Positions 1 through 12,179 of a stretch of DNA of 64,000 bases are shown here, piece by piece. A model generated the notes under the pieces. The model saw nothing but the letters and a program-made list of their open reading frames with translations, had not been told where the DNA came from and did no database searches. Position numbers and translations under genes: made by a program. Location: NCBI RefSeq assembly GCF_019175385.1, contig NC_083348.1:44600950-44664949 (forward strand). The letters are read 5' to 3'. Each line of letters begins with the position of its first letter. The stretch's first letter is position 1. The stretch is from Lycium barbarum (Eukaryota; Streptophyta; Magnoliopsida; Solanales; Solanaceae).

Positions 1-2012
1 TGATTGGCTAATGTGAATGTGAATTCTCTTGAAGGTAGAAACGTGAGCATTGAAGGAGAACAACCAAGCGATGGAAATTGTTAAACGAAAGAGGTATGTA
101 AGGCTAGTACTTTCTTTCTAAGGCATGAATCATATGGTATGAATCCTTCTATCTCTCTATCATTTTCCTACATATTGGGAACTATGAATCTACGAGTATA
201 AAGAACTTCATATGAGATAAAGAAAAGAGATACGTTACGAACATGACGATTCCGATGATTAATCTAAGTCTAGAAGTCATAAAGCTCATGATATGATATT
301 CCTAAGAAGCTGATGATCCTGATATGATTCCTATGATAGTTTTTTCCTTACCTCTCCATGACTTCCCTACCGTCCGGAAAAATAAGAGCCTATGTTTATG
401 AATAGCCATATGGGATAAGATAAAAGGTATGTTACGAATGCGGTAATGATGATGATGAGTCTAAGTCTAAGGATTATAAGGCCAATAATATTATGGTTCG
501 ACAAGGCTAATGATCTATATGCTAATTCATTCAAGGTGAGGCATAATGCTTATGAATGCTCTATAATGGAATCATGGGTTCTCGACCTTATGTCACCCCG
601 ATATTGTTATTGATTGTCTATATGCTCTAATACATGTTCTATGACCAATGTTCCGAAAAGTTACGAGCCTACGTTCATAAGGGGTTCCATATGAGATTAA
701 GGTAGGAGATGTTCCATCGATACGATGATGGTAATGATGAGCCTTAGTTAGAGATTATAAAGTTTGTTATGCGACATATTACGAAGTTCATGCTACAAAT
801 ACGATACGACTCTCATAGATTGTCTTTAAATCCAAATGTATGCTCTATGAAAGACTATGATAAGTTATGAGATATATGTGATGATATTGATGATGATGTT
901 AATAGTGATGATGATAATAATGACGATGATAATAGTGATGACGCTAAAGATATTTATGGGCTTCTATGTATATATCTATGTTTCTATGTGTGACTATTGC
1001 GAAACCTCGAGCTTATATGGCCGGGAAGAATGTATATGAATATGTATATACTTATGTAACGCGCGCGTACCTCTGTAGCTGGGTATGGATAACCCTGAAG
1101 CCTTGGTAGGGCTAGGTAGAGATAACCCTGAAGCCTTGGTAAGGCCAGGTAGAGATAACCCTGAAGCCTTGGTAAGGCCAAGTATGTATAACCCTGAAGC
1201 CTTAGATGGCCAAGTATGTATATGATATAAATATGTATATGATATATGAATATGTATACGATATGGATATGTACATGATATATATAGGTATATGATATAT
1301 GTAGGAAAAGCCCGGAAAATATGTATGTGATATTGTCTAGCCACTACATGGCCGAATGTGGATAACGTTAATGTGTATGAGCAGATACGGTATTATAATA
1401 CATGTGTGATACGATGATGTATGCGCTATGATGATACATGTATCATGATAATAGAGGATATAGGCATGAAAGGTATCCTCCTTTAAAAGTTATGCAGCTT
1501 ATGTTTTCATCTTATGTCCTATGATTTCTCTAATATGTTCATTTCATTCATGCCTTACATACTGAGTATAATATTCGTACTGACGTCTATTTTCTTTGGA
1601 CGCTATGTTCATGCCCACAGGTAGACAGGGAGGCGACCCAGATTTATAGAAGCCGATAAGCAGAGTTTTTAAAGCACTCCATTATTCCGGAGGTGCCATT
1701 GATTTACCATTTTATGTACATGTATGTTTCAGGCACGACGGGGTCCTGTCCCATCCATATGTCTAGTATTCTAGTAGAGGCTTGTAGATACGTATGTGTG
1801 GGTAGTAGGGTCTCACGATTTTGATAAGTGTATATATGCATATAGGCATGTGTGTATTATTTTGATAGCCGAAAGGCTTATGTATATAAAAGTGATTATG
1901 TTTTCAATTGAGTAATGATTTTCTTATTATATGAGTATAATAAGTAAGGGAAAGAGCGGTGCTCGGTGGATAGCCCCGGGTACCCGTCATGGCCCCTAGT
2001 CGGGTCGTGACA
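1..2012 (+). mobile_element. Element B, 5' LTR (left-truncated by window edge)
   Basis: This stretch matches the complete LTR at 39106-42316; base 1 corresponds to about 40283. It ends in GGGTCGTGACA and is followed at once by a primer-binding site, so it is the 5' LTR of a plus-strand Ty3/Gypsy-type retrotransposon whose 3' LTR closes 40 kb away. About 1.2 kb of its start lies outside the window. It contains a GATGAT-rich simple repeat (about 880-950), four tandem repeats (about 1077-1215) and the conserved hairpin block (about 1558-1620). The two LTRs differ by substitutions and several indels, for example bases 764-787 are absent from the right copy. No coding region is supported; the short ORFs here are repeat-derived. 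Confidence 0.9.
1077..1215. repeat. Tandem repeat, ~33-bp unit x 4, in B LTR
   Basis: Four head-to-tail units each contain AACCCTGAAGCCTT followed by a GGTARGGCCARGTA-like tail. The same array is in the right LTR at about 41385-41520. Minus-strand ORFs over it read as short repeated peptides and are not taken as genes. Confidence 0.9.
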
Positions 2013-2016
2013 AAAG

Positions 2017-2028
2017 TGGTATCAGAGC
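2017..2028 (+). other. Primer-binding site of element B (initiator tRNA-Met)
   Basis: TGGTATCAGAGC lies 4 nt after the LTR end at 2012. This is the complement of the 3' end of plant initiator tRNA-Met, the usual primer site of many plant LTR retrotransposons. Confidence 0.92.
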
Positions 2029-2073
2029 AGTTCAGTCCTAGGAAATGTCTACGAGCCGTGTCTAGTAGAGTCT

Positions 2074-2108
2074 TGTTTATGGTGTGTTGCGCGCCACATC
2101 TATAAACA
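2074..2108 (+). other. Leader stem-loop of B with GCGCGC loop (candidate dimer initiation site)
   Basis: TGTTTAT GGTGTG pairs with CACATC T ATAAACA, leaving the 8-nt loop TTGCGCGC. The loop carries the palindrome GCGCGC at 2089-2094. Position, stem and loop size match the leader stem-loops of I, G, F and A. The function is inferred. Confidence 0.72.
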
Positions 2109-2581
2109 GGAGGCTATAGGGCATTTAGGAGGGTTACTCTTCTTTCATCTCTAAGATCGTGCGATAGTGCTAAGCCATAGGAAATGAGATTCCTTATACT
2201 AACCCCTGATTGCAGCAGAAGAATGGTAATGATAGAAGAAAGTGATAGATGACATTGAAAGCTACGGAGGTAAGCCCCTTAGTTGAGGCTACGTTATCGA
2301 AATATGTAATTATATGATGATAAATTGATTATCGTGAAAGTAAGTCAGTGCTCATATGATAGAAGAATTGTCCCTGTGAGGCATTGTTGGTATTTGCTGT
2401 GTGCAGGTTTTGAGATAGTAAGAAATATAGAGGAAACTCTGCCAAAATTTTCCTAGAATCTAAAGGAGATAAGATATAAGCTTGCAATATGTCCTAATGG
2501 GAAAATATGTTGTGCAAAAAGTAAAGGCAGGACGAGATTAAGTTAGGAGTATCATTGACGATTATAAGAGATGAGGTAAAT
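2109..2581 (+). mobile_element. Element B internal region, left part (non-coding)
   Basis: Untranslated leader and interior of B. It includes the conserved AGATCGTGCGATAG motif (about 2154-2167), also found after the leader hairpin of the other elements, and a stretch (about 2363-2450) resembling part of the interior of G (about 19655-19740) and of LTR H (about 35745-35840). No gag reading frame is recognisable. It ends at the TSD TAAAT (2577-2581) of solo LTR E. Confidence 0.7.
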
Positions 2582-5500
2582 TTTTATGTCCCGTATTTTC
2601 ATACGTCGGGACGTTTTAAAATAAGCGCGACGAGTTAAAGGCAAGACTATCTTAAGATATGAAGTAGAGATTTTAACTTCCGGTTTCGTGTCGAGTCACA
2701 ATTTATTCACAATTCACGTGTGGCATTAAACTAGTAATGGAAAATTGGGATTAAACTAACCATAATTGGATTAATAAATGGGATTGGAAAGACCAAAAAT
2801 CAGTCCATTTAAATGGACATAGCTAGTCGTGCACTATAGTGCCTTGGTCAAAGAATATTGACCCAAGTTAGTGTGATACACATGTCCAAAGCATTGAGGG
2901 AGTGTATATACAAAATAATCTGATTCATATCTCACTACATTACACCATTTCAACACTACAAAGTGAGAGAACACTTAGAGAGAGAGAGGGAAACTCTCGG
3001 CCAAGAGCTAGCCGAGAGTGAGGTCCAAAACTCTGCTCAAAATTCCAGTTTTTCTCCATCAAAACTATCCCTCATCTAGTGTTTAAGAAAGTGTATTAGT
3101 TGTTGAAGAGAAACAAGAAAGTGAAGCACCCAATAGAGTTGAAAATTCGGCCAAGTGAAGCACAAGATTGAAAGGTAAGAATGTTTGTTGTTTCTTGTGT
3201 TGCATGATGATTTGAATGTATAGTTCATGCATGTTGTTGTTGGATTGTGGTTGTAGTTGAAGTAGAGAGTGAGCCGTGTGTGAGGTGAGTTTATGACTGA
3301 TTTCATTGTGCATGTATTGTTAGTGAATTGAATATGTATCAACATATGTAAATGAACAAAGATTGTGGGAGTTTGGTTGTGATGTTGCATGTTGGCTATT
3401 GGACTGTTTTTGCTCGAATTTAAAATGAATCATGTGTTGAAGATTCTGATGAAGTCATGCTTAATCTTGTTGAACATGTATTGGAAATGAATTGAATGCA
3501 TTGTAGTTGGATAAACGAATGAAAATCATGAAGTTGGAGTAGTTGTGATGAAACCGGGTAGGGGGCTGTTTTGGACGAATTCATGGACTGTTTTGGGCTA
3601 TAATTTGATTGTTGTTGTTGTGGACATTGTAGTGTATTGTATGCATGTTGAATATGTAAATTAAGGTGTTTAAGAAACGAATTATGTTGAGGGGTAGGGG
3701 CAGTCCAAAAACAGTGGACAGTTTTAGGGATTAGAAGTGAAATTGTGTGTGTTGAATGTTGGTTTTTGTTGCAAACGTGTAGTGAATGTAAAATGCCATG
3801 ATTCAAGTTAAAACTGAACTGATTGTGGGCTGTTGTAAGAGTGAAGATGATGCTAAAACAGTTCCAAGATTTCATGAAAGTAAAGTCATGAAAAGTGTTG
3901 TGTTGTTGCAAGTTAAAACTGGAAAATTGCTAAGTAAGAATGGAAATGATGTGTGTGTTGGGTTGCCGTGTGTATGAGACTATTTTGGGTGGTGTAGGGA
4001 CTGCCCAAGTTCCCTAAGTCATGCTTAAACAAGTTTTGATCAATATATGAAAGAACGACTAGCCATGTTAGCTTGTAACGCTAGTTGGGTTAAATGCGAA
4101 CGAAACGTCGTTTAATTGTTAGAAAGGAGTTGTGAATGTCACAATACGTGTTGAATGCCCTTGTAGACTAATTGTAGTTCTTCACATCTTGATATAGGAT
4201 AAGTATTGTTGGGCAGCAAGTACAAGTTAGAATACAACTAAACGCAAAAGGTATGTAAAGCCTATTCCTTCTTTCTTTTGGCATGTCCTAGACGTAAGAA
4301 TGAAACGATATGAATTTTGGGGTAAATTCTATTCTCTAGTTTCATGTATGGCTTATGAATCTATATTTCACTAATGTTATTGTCATGTACCTACAGTATG
4401 AGTGACTAATGAACGATGCATGAAAGTTCCTATACTTAAAGAATTGCACAACTAAAGACATACTTGACTTCCAAAAGCTATACCATATTAAAGTGACATA
4501 TGTACATGAAGTCTAAAACGTTTCTTGTAATAGTTTGTTATGAGACTTGAAATGAACTGATGGTGAACATTATTTTGACACTTAGAGCGGGTTAGTTGCT
4601 TATCCCTTGAGTCTAAAAAGATGATTTGCATATATGTGGTTGCTTATTATTCTGCTCGTGCTTACCGCTATATCCTTCACTGAGTCCCGGGCCAGGGTAC
4701 GTTTTCGTGCGCACATTTATTATATTAATCACCGATCCCCTCACTAGAGGGCCGGGACACGTTATGTATATATATATGATGATGATATGATGATGTGATG
4801 ATGTGATGATATGATGATATGATGATATGGAGATGATGGTGGCCAGGAGGGCATATTCCTTATTACCGAGTCCCTCAGGAAAGGGCCGGGACACGTCTAT
4901 GTTTATGTTATGATGCTATGATTTTAAATTACCGAGTCCCTCATAAAAAGGGCCGGGACACGTCATGTATGTTTTATACAGAATGATTATGCAGCTTTGA
5001 CTACAAAACTCTATAATAGCAATGATATGAGAATGATACAGATGAAATATGTTCAAAGGCAAGTTTTATGAAATTCTGTTGTTGCAATGCATCCTATGTA
5101 CTGTGTCTCAATATAAGTCTATACTATGTTTCAAGCTTTACATATTCAGTACATATTCCGTACTGACCCCCTTCCTTCGGGGGGCTGCGTTCATGCCCGC
5201 AGGTACAGACGCTCGTTTTGGAGATCCGCCAGCTTAGATCATCTTTCAGCTATTTTGGACTGCTCCTTTGTTCCGGAGCTAGCTTGTGGTATAACCTCCT
5301 TATGTTGTGCTCGTATGTGTTTGTTTGGGTACGGCGGGGCCCTGTCCCGTCACATAATACGGTCATTACTCTTAGAGGTCTGTGGACATCGGTGTGGGTC
5401 TGTTTACAGTTGTTGATGCGTTTTATGTTTTGACTTAAGTTTGGGGCGTACCCAGTCGTAATGGCAGCCTTGTCGGCTTGCATATGTGTGTATATTTGGT

Positions 5501-5747
5501 ATTTTGTATATCGTGGCAGCCTTGTCGGCTTGCTTAGGAATATATATAAATGTTGTTGTTTGATAAGTGCAACTCCTTGGGAGATGGATGACTAAGGCAT
5601 ACAGAACTTGACAAATCTAAATAACTCACTATCTTCTTACATACAAATGAGATCATGACATGCTAATTATAAATTATTAGAGTTAACAGATAAATATGAG
5701 TGTCCAATTCGGGCACAAGTCACGGCCTACGGGGTTGGGTCGTGACA
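2582..5747 (+). mobile_element. Solo LTR E, Ty3/Gypsy type, TSD TAAAT
   Basis: A complete LTR of 3166 bp flanked by TAAAT at 2577-2581 and 5748-5752. Related LTRs here begin TGTTAYRTCCCG and end GGGTCGTGACA; this copy begins TTTTATGTCCCG, so the second base of the usual TG has mutated. No primer-binding site follows and no interior or second LTR exists, so it is a solo LTR left by LTR-LTR recombination. The conserved three-hairpin block is at 5146-5202. ATGATG simple repeats occur at about 4778-4830. Confidence 0.88.
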
Positions 5748-7700
5748 TAAATGTTGCTGAATTGATAGTAATGGCAGTTATAAGAGCGACATTGATACGG
5801 TAAAGAGAAATGCTAGAGTAAATTTAGGAGATTGGTAGCACTAAAGCATGACATAGAAGAGAAAGGGTAATTCCAATAGAGTGTGATACTGAAGTATTGA
5901 TTGGACGGATAAGTACAAGTAAGATACGACAAGTCTATTAGCAAAATGAAGTAACAAATTGACTAAGGAAGGGGTACGACGAATGTGAATCCATTGGTAA
6001 AACAACTTATATGGTAAAGTGTAAGAGGGTCGATTAGAAAGAGTAACGGGTTGAGTATACTTACTTCGTAAGGTTTAAATTATTTTTTGAGCAGGCTTGC
6101 GAACGAGGTAAAGAAGTATCACTCTATAGCGTTGGTTATGATTAAGGTATGATGAGAGCGTGGCAAGAACTGTGATATAAAGTATAGCAAGGAAACGACT
6201 AATGAAATGACATGTTCTATATGAATAAAGAGTGAACGCAAGTATGAAACCAACAAGCGAGCCATGAGGCGTAGATGAGAAAGCTTATAAGACCTTGTTA
6301 AGGGGAAGTCCAGCATAGAGGTTCCTCAATGACAGAAATGATAGCAAGCAATGACAAAGGGGGGAAGTCAACTTGAAAGGAAATTAGGGAAATGTGATAT
6401 GGTAAAGTAGTAGTAGTTTGTGATTTGTATAATCAAGGGTATAAGTGATATCTTAAGCTGGATGTAAAAGACCAAGACTACCGAAAGATGAATAACGAAA
6501 TCGGACGATTGTTAGAAAAGGATCAACACAATAAGGATGAGAGGGGATGATCAGAATGAACAGGATAAGTTTTGATGCAAAGAATGGATTGTACAGAGGT
6601 AGTATATTCTAAAGGACAAAGTGGTGCTAAGTTGAGAATAGGGTTCCTCGTGCGAAGAATCAAGGATTGATTATAAATCGGAAGGAAATAAGATAAATTG
6701 AGAAGGAAGGAATGTAAAAGAACAAGAATGGGATTAGAAAGAGAAGGAAATGCGCCACCAAGTACGCGCACTTAAGAAGTAGTCGTGTTATGATTAAAGG
6801 AAGATGCATCTCCTACGAATATCCTATACCAAGTTAGAACGAGTAGAGTATATGAGGTAATAAGTTGAAAAGGAAAGATGATCATGAGTTATGAAGTTTA
6901 TCATACGACGATAAAACGATAGAATAAAGCTATCACCAACGAAAAACGCAATATGATTATGGTTGGTTTTGAAACCAATGTTGAGTGCAAAACAAGAGTA
7001 AAAGAGTATGAGGCATAAGGAGTATTAGTTTCACATGAGACTTAGGTCACGGAAAACAAAGATGACGTTACAAGTGAACTTTGAGCACTGAAGAAGAGGG
7101 CAAGTGACATTATATGGATGGTGTGGATAACTAGACCTACTACTATTGTGAGCATCCCTATAGGGCAAAAAGTTGTTAATTGGAGTGCATTTAAACATTG
7201 ACTTATAACTACCAAATGAGTTAAGTAAAATACATTCTTGTTCGGATTGATATGCCGGTTGTATTACTTGATTACAAAACTGCAAGATGAGTATGTAGAG
7301 ACCTCCCACATGAATTATCGTAGTTATAAATTATGGGAAACGACATGAATAAGATGTATTATAGTGAGGGATCTATGAATTCAAGATTTGAAGGTGAGGC
7401 AACGGATTTGAGAACGGTACAAGTAAAACCCTTAAAGGGGGGAAGCGAGTAAAGAGAATACGAGTGTAGAGATTGAAATGATGGACTCTAAGATGTGACA
7501 GATATAGACTCTAAAACAAAGAGTGAGAGTTATGCAGAAATAAGTCTAATGACTGGTAAATAAACGAATACGAATTGAGTAAGCATCTGAGACAGTACGG
7601 GAAATCATTCATGAAGACCTTGAACCACGTGACATTGAGAGCAAATACCTCAAAGGGTATTGTAAAGGATGGCGATGTGATACTAGAATGGAGGCAACTG
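5748..7700 (+). mobile_element. Element B internal region, middle part (degenerate, non-coding)
   Basis: A purine-rich stretch between solo LTR E and element F that belongs to the interior of B. I find no recognisable gag or pol motif, and the short ORFs on the minus strand look spurious. At about 7425-7450 there is an internal polypurine tract-like motif (CTTAAAGGGGGGAAGCG) that recurs in the interiors of G (about 21472-21490) and F (about 30755-30790, minus). Confidence 0.6.
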
Positions 7701-10264
7701 TGTCACACCCCGACTTTACTAGGGTGTGATGGGCACCCGACCTCATACTCGGAGCCGAGCGAACCCGCTGACTCTTATTACGTACTTAATTTCCTTAGAC
7801 TCTTACATTAATAAGAAACGAAAACGTAGTAAAACCTTCAGATTTTTTTTTTGTACTCAATTCAAACAAAATCTGTAATTATATGAAACTTATATTATAA
7901 CCCGTATGAGACATCGGCCGGTGGAGCCGCTTACTGAACTGACAACCAATAACCACAACTCTGTTTGCAAAGTCTCTAACTTCGAACATGACATCATAGC
8001 ATAGTACGCTGTCTCGGCTACACTCCAGGGAAAATGGAGCTTGCCAACTCCGCTGAAACATCTTCTATAATCGCCTCTATTCACCTGGGTGTACCTGCGC
8101 GGCATGAAACGCAGCCCCCGAAGAAAGAGGGGTCAGTACGAGCAATGTACTGAGTATGTAAGGCATTAATAGTAACATAGTAAGGAATATAAATATGAAC
8201 AGTAACAGAATGGAAATGTAGAGCATATCATGAAGTAAAAGAGTAACCTGTACATCTGAGTGCCACTTAGGCGGATACCCTGCATGCTTAGCTTTCTTTG
8301 AAAAACATTTCTCGTTCATATACATGGAAAATAGAACATGTCATATTGCCGAGGCGTCGGCTCCGATCCATTTAACCCTATATATATATCATACTTTACT
8401 TTCTTTGAAAACATTTCTTTTTCATATATATAGAAAATAGAACATATCATATTGCCGAGGTGTCAGCAGCCGATCCATTTAACCACCTATCCCGCGTCCG
8501 GGACGATATCATATTATACCAACTGATCAGGTGGCTACGCGTATATAACGCTCTGACCTTTCCCCTTACCCCATATGCATATACATGTACATATATCAGC
8601 GTCTATAGCGCTCTGGCCCTTTTCCCCATCTTCCCCATATATATATATATCATATATCATATAGCAGCATGCAGGAGAGCCCAAAGAAAGTCATGTATCC
8701 ATCGGAGTGACGTAAGGTCGGTAACCTCCGATTACATTATGGAATAACCATGGTCGTTTTGTCTCACCTTGAAGGAACAATTTTTATAAGATGAGACGAG
8801 CAATGAATAACAGCATACGTAAACCGACTCTGAAGACTCAAAAACAAGTTTCGGGTCAATCCGATTTAGTATAAGAAAGTTATGAGCGTTTAAAGTATAG
8901 AACTTTCTACGATCATTTCAGAAGCCATTTTTGGAAAATCATTCTTGTCATGGTCTTCTTAAAAATATTCTCATCCTTAATATCATCAATATCGTCGTAA
9001 AACATATCTGTTGTTTTTGTCATAAAAGCTTACAATACCACAAACCTTTGTTTTGGAGAAATTCGAACATTTTTAGAAAACATTGACGGGTTATCGAAAA
9101 AGAGAATTATGCCTTGGAACCATAAACATCTAACTTTTGAAAAACAAGTAAGATATGGAAACAATTAGGTACTCATACCATCGGGATCATGCCTTGAAAG
9201 AAAGGGACGAGCCTTAACATACCTGTGCCACGCCTTACTAGCTACGCTTATTCGTCCAACTTGTTAGTCTACATTCAAGAAGATCGACGCAATCATTAGA
9301 TTCATTACCACACACACCTTTCTTAGTATCTCAATTAAATTCACTTATGACCTGCCGAAATTTTGGCAGCATCTCCCCTGTAAATACACCATCCCCGAGA
9401 ATCTAACTCGGCCCAAATCGTCAACCAACAATCCGAGAATTTAACTCGGTCAAACTATCAACAACAATACCATAAATCATACCAACGACATCAACAATCA
9501 ATTCAAGACGCATTCTAATATTAACAACCTTTATCATACAATTCAATTCATATAACACTCAAAGCACCCCATCAACGTACTACTTCATCCGACACCTTCC
9601 AAATTTAACAATAACAACTTAATTCCTTCTTTCAAATTTAATCACCACAACCTAACTTACAACCTTCCAAACAAATGTCTCACTTCCAAGTTCATGCATT
9701 ATATTTATAACCCACACATTATCAATATCATTCTTACAAATATAAGAAGCCACACCAAAGTCACACTAACTCTTTCCATAATCCACAAACAAGCACAACT
9801 TCATTTCTAACCCATTAAATTCTCATTTTACATCATGGACTCCACAACACAACAATTAAATTACTAAATAAAAATTAACTCATAATCTCTACACAACACT
9901 ATGCCATTCGGCCACCACCCATACACTTACATATTTCATGAATTTCATTCATTTCCACATGCTACAACATACATAAATCATCTATATACATGTGAAAGAA
10001 GATTGAAGCTTACCTTTCTCCACTTATCTTTTTACTTAGCTAGGGTTGGTAAATCATCCAAATAAATGCTTGGCTTGCTCCAACAACCACTTCATGTTGA
10101 TGAGGACCTTCCAATTGGTTGAAATACTAGAAGAAACTAATTTTCCTTGATCAATTTCCATGGACACATTTTGTCCACTTTGGCCGAACCCCTTTCTCCT
10201 CTCTCTCTTTTTTTTTTTTTTGTTCTTTCTTTCTCTCCAAATGTCTTGAATTAAAAAGATGACT

Positions 10265-10310
<46 letters not shown>

Positions 10311-10531
10311 CTACAAGCATGTGAGGGGCACATGCCCTTCTCTCCATTTTTCTAGAATTTTCCCCCTTTTTCTTGAAATTTTCTTAAAATAAAATATGAA
10401 TTAATATCTTACCATTTACACTTTGGTCCATATATATTCATCACATGGCCATAAAAGAGTGGGGCCCACATAGCCACACACACACATACTTGCACGACCA
10501 ACTTGGCCCTTTCAAAAATTTTCTTGAACAC
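7701..10531 (-). mobile_element. Element F, 3' LTR, first part (minus strand)
   Basis: Begins TGTCACACCCC on the plus strand, which is the 3' end of a minus-oriented LTR, and matches the right-hand LTR at 32591-38549. It is interrupted at 10531 by element G and resumes at 30214. The three-hairpin block lies at about 8093-8153. A short (AT)7 tract (8637-8650) and an (AT)n tract (10269-10307) have counterparts in the other LTR. The rest (8650-10500) is non-coding LTR. Confidence 0.88.
10269..10307. repeat. (AT)n microsatellite in F LTR
   Basis: About 39 bp of AT dinucleotides, matching 38021-38071 in the partner LTR. Confidence 0.95.
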
Positions 10532-12179
10532 TGTTATATCCCGTGTTTTGTGCGTTCGGAAAATTAGAAATGTTTTTTGACTTGAAAGAAATAAGGCTAT
10601 GTTTTATTTTATCTAACATGTGTGTGATATTCATGAAAAATATTGATGTGAAAATACGGAGGAAGGCCAAGGGCAAAATTGGAATTTCGGAAATTGGTTT
10701 CATGAATTACCAAAAATATGGGCTAAGTGGTTGGGCTTGGAAAAAAAATCAAAAAAAAAAAAGAACAAGGAGACCCAACCCAATAGGGTGGCCGGCCATG
10801 GCTTGAAAAAAAGAAAAAAAAAAGATCCAAGCCCATGGAATTAATCATGTGATAAATTAATGAAAGGGTCAATTATTCATCAAAATCTCCTAGAACTTTC
10901 AAGACAAGTGAGAAGGAGAAAAACAAAGAAAACAAGAGGAGCAAAAGAGAAGGCCATTCGGCCATAGCTCCAAAATTTTGTCCCTCAAAAATCATGTTCC
11001 AAAAATTATTTTCTTGTTGTATTCCCACTAATTCAAGGGTCCTCTACAAGTTGGTGTAGTTGTCTTGGAGCATAGAGTACTTGTTTCATCAATCTCACAC
11101 CTTGGTCAAGTGAAAAAGTAAGGAGGAAAGGGTAAGAATTAATTTCTTTTTAGTATGTTATGAAGGTTTGTCTATGTTGTAGTATGTAGAAATGAGTAGA
11201 ATTTATGAAAATATGAAAGTTTGCATGTTGGGTGTATATATATGCATGTAGCCGTATATGTGTATTGATGTATAGGTGAGATGAGTTGAATTTTATGTAG
11301 TATTCTAGTTGTGGTTATTGTGGACTTCGTATTGGAGATGAAAGTTGAATGAAATTGGTTGAAGTGAAAAAAATGGGGTGTTGGCCGTGTGGTGCATAGT
11401 GGTGGAATGGAAAAGGATTAATTTTGTTTAGTATGCTAGTTGTGTTGTTGTGACCCTTATAATGTAAATGAAGGTGAAATAGATTAAGTTGGCATGGAAA
11501 TTGATTGTAGGAAATTATGTCATTTTAATGTGATTTTATGATATTATGAAAATAAAGTTATTAAAGTGTAGATTATTGTTGTTGATTATGAAATTGTAAG
11601 TAGAAAATGTGTGGTGATGGTTTTGAAGCATAAGTAGGAACTTTGGATGGAATATGGAATTGTTGGGCATTGGATATATGGCTTGGAATATTCTTGGTAT
11701 ATGTTTGGATAATCTTAAATTAGTATAGAAACATGAAAATATTGATATTGATTTGAGAATGCAAAGTTAGATTGGGAGTTGTTGCATTATTTGGAAAAGA
11801 AGACTATTTACGTTAGAATGCATTTCTAGCCGATTGTTGATATTGTTGAGATTGTTGTTGGTATGGTTGCTGCTATTTTGGCCGAGTTTAAATCTCGGGG
11901 ATGTTATATGTATAGGGGAGATGCTGCCCAAATTTTTGTAGACAAGTATTGGTTGAGATTGTAATCTTAAAGCCTTACAATTAACATTTAGTAATTGTGA
12001 CCAAATTGTAGATTTTGGCGAACTTGAGATTTGATTTTGGAGACGTGTAGGAAGCGGAAAAAGGTATGTAAAGCTATTCCCTTTCCTTCTCTTGGCATGT
12101 CCTAGGTATACTAGGTTTGGATTTGAGCCTCGGGGGTTATTCTGTTCATAGAAATCCGAGTCTGATTTTGGGTACTATT
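10532..12179 (+). mobile_element. Element G, 5' LTR, first part
   Basis: Starts TGTTATATCCCG and is nearly identical to 27044-28685 of the 3' LTR. It is interrupted after CTATT (12175-12179) by element I; the LTR resumes at 17612. Short poly-A tracts occur at about 10740-10830. Confidence 0.92.

Noticed and set aside
880..950. GATGAT-rich stretch as an acidic-protein coding segment
   Set aside because: Simple repeat in the LTR with no conserved frame between 880-950 and 41180-41245.
984..1344. Minus-strand ORFs with repeated LPRLQGYLYLA-like peptides, also at 41297-41648
   Set aside because: Products of the tandem nucleotide repeat in the B LTR; the frame and length are not conserved between the two LTRs.
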